From NCBI GenBank assembly GCA_002333205.1, contig DDAD01000166.1, positions 23,232 to 29,284 of the forward strand: a DNA stretch of 6,053 nucleotides. Reading direction: 5' to 3'. Origin of the DNA: Pedobacter sp. UBA2067. Lineage in GTDB: Bacteria; Bacteroidota; Bacteroidia; Sphingobacteriales; Sphingobacteriaceae. The translations under genes and the position numbers were made by a program. Each line of letters starts with the position of its first letter. Positions within the stretch are counted from its first letter, which is position 1. Positions 5,467-6,053 of this stretch are shown here, one piece after another. The notes beneath the pieces are model-generated. The model had not been told where the DNA came from and did no database searches. It worked only from the letters and a program-made list of their open reading frames with translations.

Positions 5467-5583
5467 ATGAAGCTTAAAGCGACTAAGCTGGATCTAAAAA
5501 CATACAGATTCGGCTCCGGGACACCACAAGCCGGGTGCTTCTGTAGCCATCTTCCAGTGATATGCTTTAAAAGAAGAAACTAA
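5467..5583 (+). CDS. Possible 38-residue Cys-containing peptide
   Basis: An ATG immediately follows the TAA of the preceding small gene (TAAATG) and opens a 38-codon frame. The product starts with a Lys/Leu-rich stretch (MKLKATKLDLKTYRF), then a Gly/Pro segment (GSGTPQAG), and ends with three Cys (residues 24, 26 and 33) and a basic KRRN tail. The architecture of a charged leader, Gly hinge and Cys/Ser core recalls small ribosomally made peptide precursors, but no modification enzyme, protease or transporter for such a peptide is seen within the window next to it. Its last 17 bp overlap the 3' end of the convergent TonB receptor gene. An abutting stop and start could allow translational re-initiation. 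An ORF this short can arise by chance, so this is a weak call. Confidence 0.25.
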   Translation: MKLKATKLDLKTYRFGSGTPQAGCFCSHLPVICFKRRN

Positions 5584-6053
5584 AATGCGCCAAGGCAGCA
5601 AACTTGGTCCCAGGTGTAAACGCAATGCTATTCACCGCATCACGATTCCGAAGTTTTGTTAAAGTCTCAAATTGCGTCTCCTTCCATCTAACATCAAAAA
5701 GGTTATTTACCGTTATTCCCACTTCATAGCGCTTGGTGGTATAGTTCAGTACCAGGTCTGTAATAAAATAGCCGTCAGCAGTAAGGCTGTAGTCTTCATT
5801 CGCAGGACGATCGCCCAGGTACCGGTAGCGTAAACTTCCATTAAAACCCGTTTTATTCATATAGGTAATGCCTGCTGAGCTACTCCATATTGGTGCAAGT
5901 GGAATGTAATTCTCACCTTCAGGATCATCTACCGATCGCCCATGAGCATAGTTTAGATCGGCATCCAGGTAAATGGCAGGCAGTGGCTGATACCTGGCGG
6001 AGAAATCAAATCCCACACGCTGCGTTTTTCCGCTAAACTCAAGCGAGCCGCCG
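5567..6053 (-). CDS. TonB-dependent outer-membrane receptor, C-terminal part (cut by window edge)
   Basis: The last 161 codons of an outer-membrane beta-barrel transporter that takes up a ligand using energy from TonB. The frame is open to the window edge at 6053, so the plug and most of the barrel are outside; full receptors are usually 700-1000 aa. What is visible alternates hydrophobic and polar residues in strands joined by turns: FDFSARYQPLPAIYLDADLN, SSAGITYMN, GFNGSLRYRYLGDRP and GYFITDLVLNYTTKRYEVG. The C-terminal box follows, with VNNLFDVRWKETQFETLTKL and FTPGTKFAALAHFSFFF. The closing aromatic run and terminal Phe are the usual signal for BAM-assisted insertion. The VNNLFD...FTPGT pattern is common in Bacteroidota receptors of the siderophore/CirA-like style and is unlike SusC, but the substrate cannot be inferred. 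The gene converges on the small ORFs, and no strong terminator follows its stop. Confidence 0.88.
   Translation of the reverse strand, partial: GGSLEFSGKTQRVGFDFSARYQPLPAIYLDADLNYAHGRSVDDPEGENYIPLAPIWSSSAGITYMNKTGFNGSLRYRYLGDRPANEDYSLTADGYFITDLVLNYTTKRYEVGITVNNLFDVRWKETQFETLTKLRNRDAVNSIAFTPGTKFAALAHFSFFF

Noticed and set aside
5471..5489. Minus-strand terminator for the TonB receptor gene
   Set aside because: The stem has only 6 bp and the sequence after it on the minus strand is merely T-rich, not a T-run.
5505..5560. tRNA-like or structured RNA in the GC-rich part of the convergent spacer
   Set aside because: Only 4-bp stems can be drawn and there is no cloverleaf, T-loop or CCA-like end.

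Overview
The window looks like chromosomal DNA from a Bacteroidota bacterium, most likely of the Sphingobacteriaceae (Pedobacter-like). This is inferred from protein style and signals. There is a TonB-dependent receptor C-terminus of the Bacteroidota type, a Bacteroidota-style promoter (TTG-N19-TAnnTTTG), mostly absent Shine-Dalgarno sequences, and an ABC permease and GIN-like envelope protein typical of the phylum. No rRNA, tRNA, CRISPR array, insertion sequence or phage gene was seen.

Layout. (1) Positions 1-741, minus strand: the N-terminal 247 codons of a GH13 enzyme that reads as malto-oligosyltrehalose trehalohydrolase (TreZ), cut by the window edge. (2) 742-952: a divergent intergenic region, unusually rich in GTAC motifs, holding a promoter overlapped by an imperfect dyad. 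(3) 953-3659, plus strand: a tight four-gene operon of ABC ATPase, ABC-2-type permease, YtrA-type GntR repressor and a membrane-anchored GIN-like protein. The spacings are 4 bp, 1 bp and a 4-bp ATGA overlap. (4) 3660-3784: a spacer with a strong intrinsic terminator only 16 bp before the next start codon. (5) 3785-5158: a complete Sad/YneI-like succinate-semialdehyde dehydrogenase. (6) 5159-5241: two back-to-back perfect hairpins, the second ending 7 bp before a small exported-protein ORF (5242-5466). A possible 38-codon Cys-containing peptide ORF abuts that ORF (5467-5583). (7) 5567-6053, minus strand: the C-terminus of a TonB-dependent receptor, converging on the small genes.

How the genes may work together. 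The 953-3659 operon is a self-contained, probably autoregulated envelope module. The GntR protein (127 aa, only a wHTH plus a short dimerisation tail) is of the kind that controls ABC transporters in Ytr-like operons, and the dyad over the promoter is its natural candidate operator. The GIN-like protein is the least understood member and the best candidate for something undescribed. TreZ, the dehydrogenase and the TonB receptor look like unrelated neighbours. The two best second-look signals outside the operon are the terminator placed almost on top of the dehydrogenase start, and the tandem hairpins followed by two tiny ORFs.
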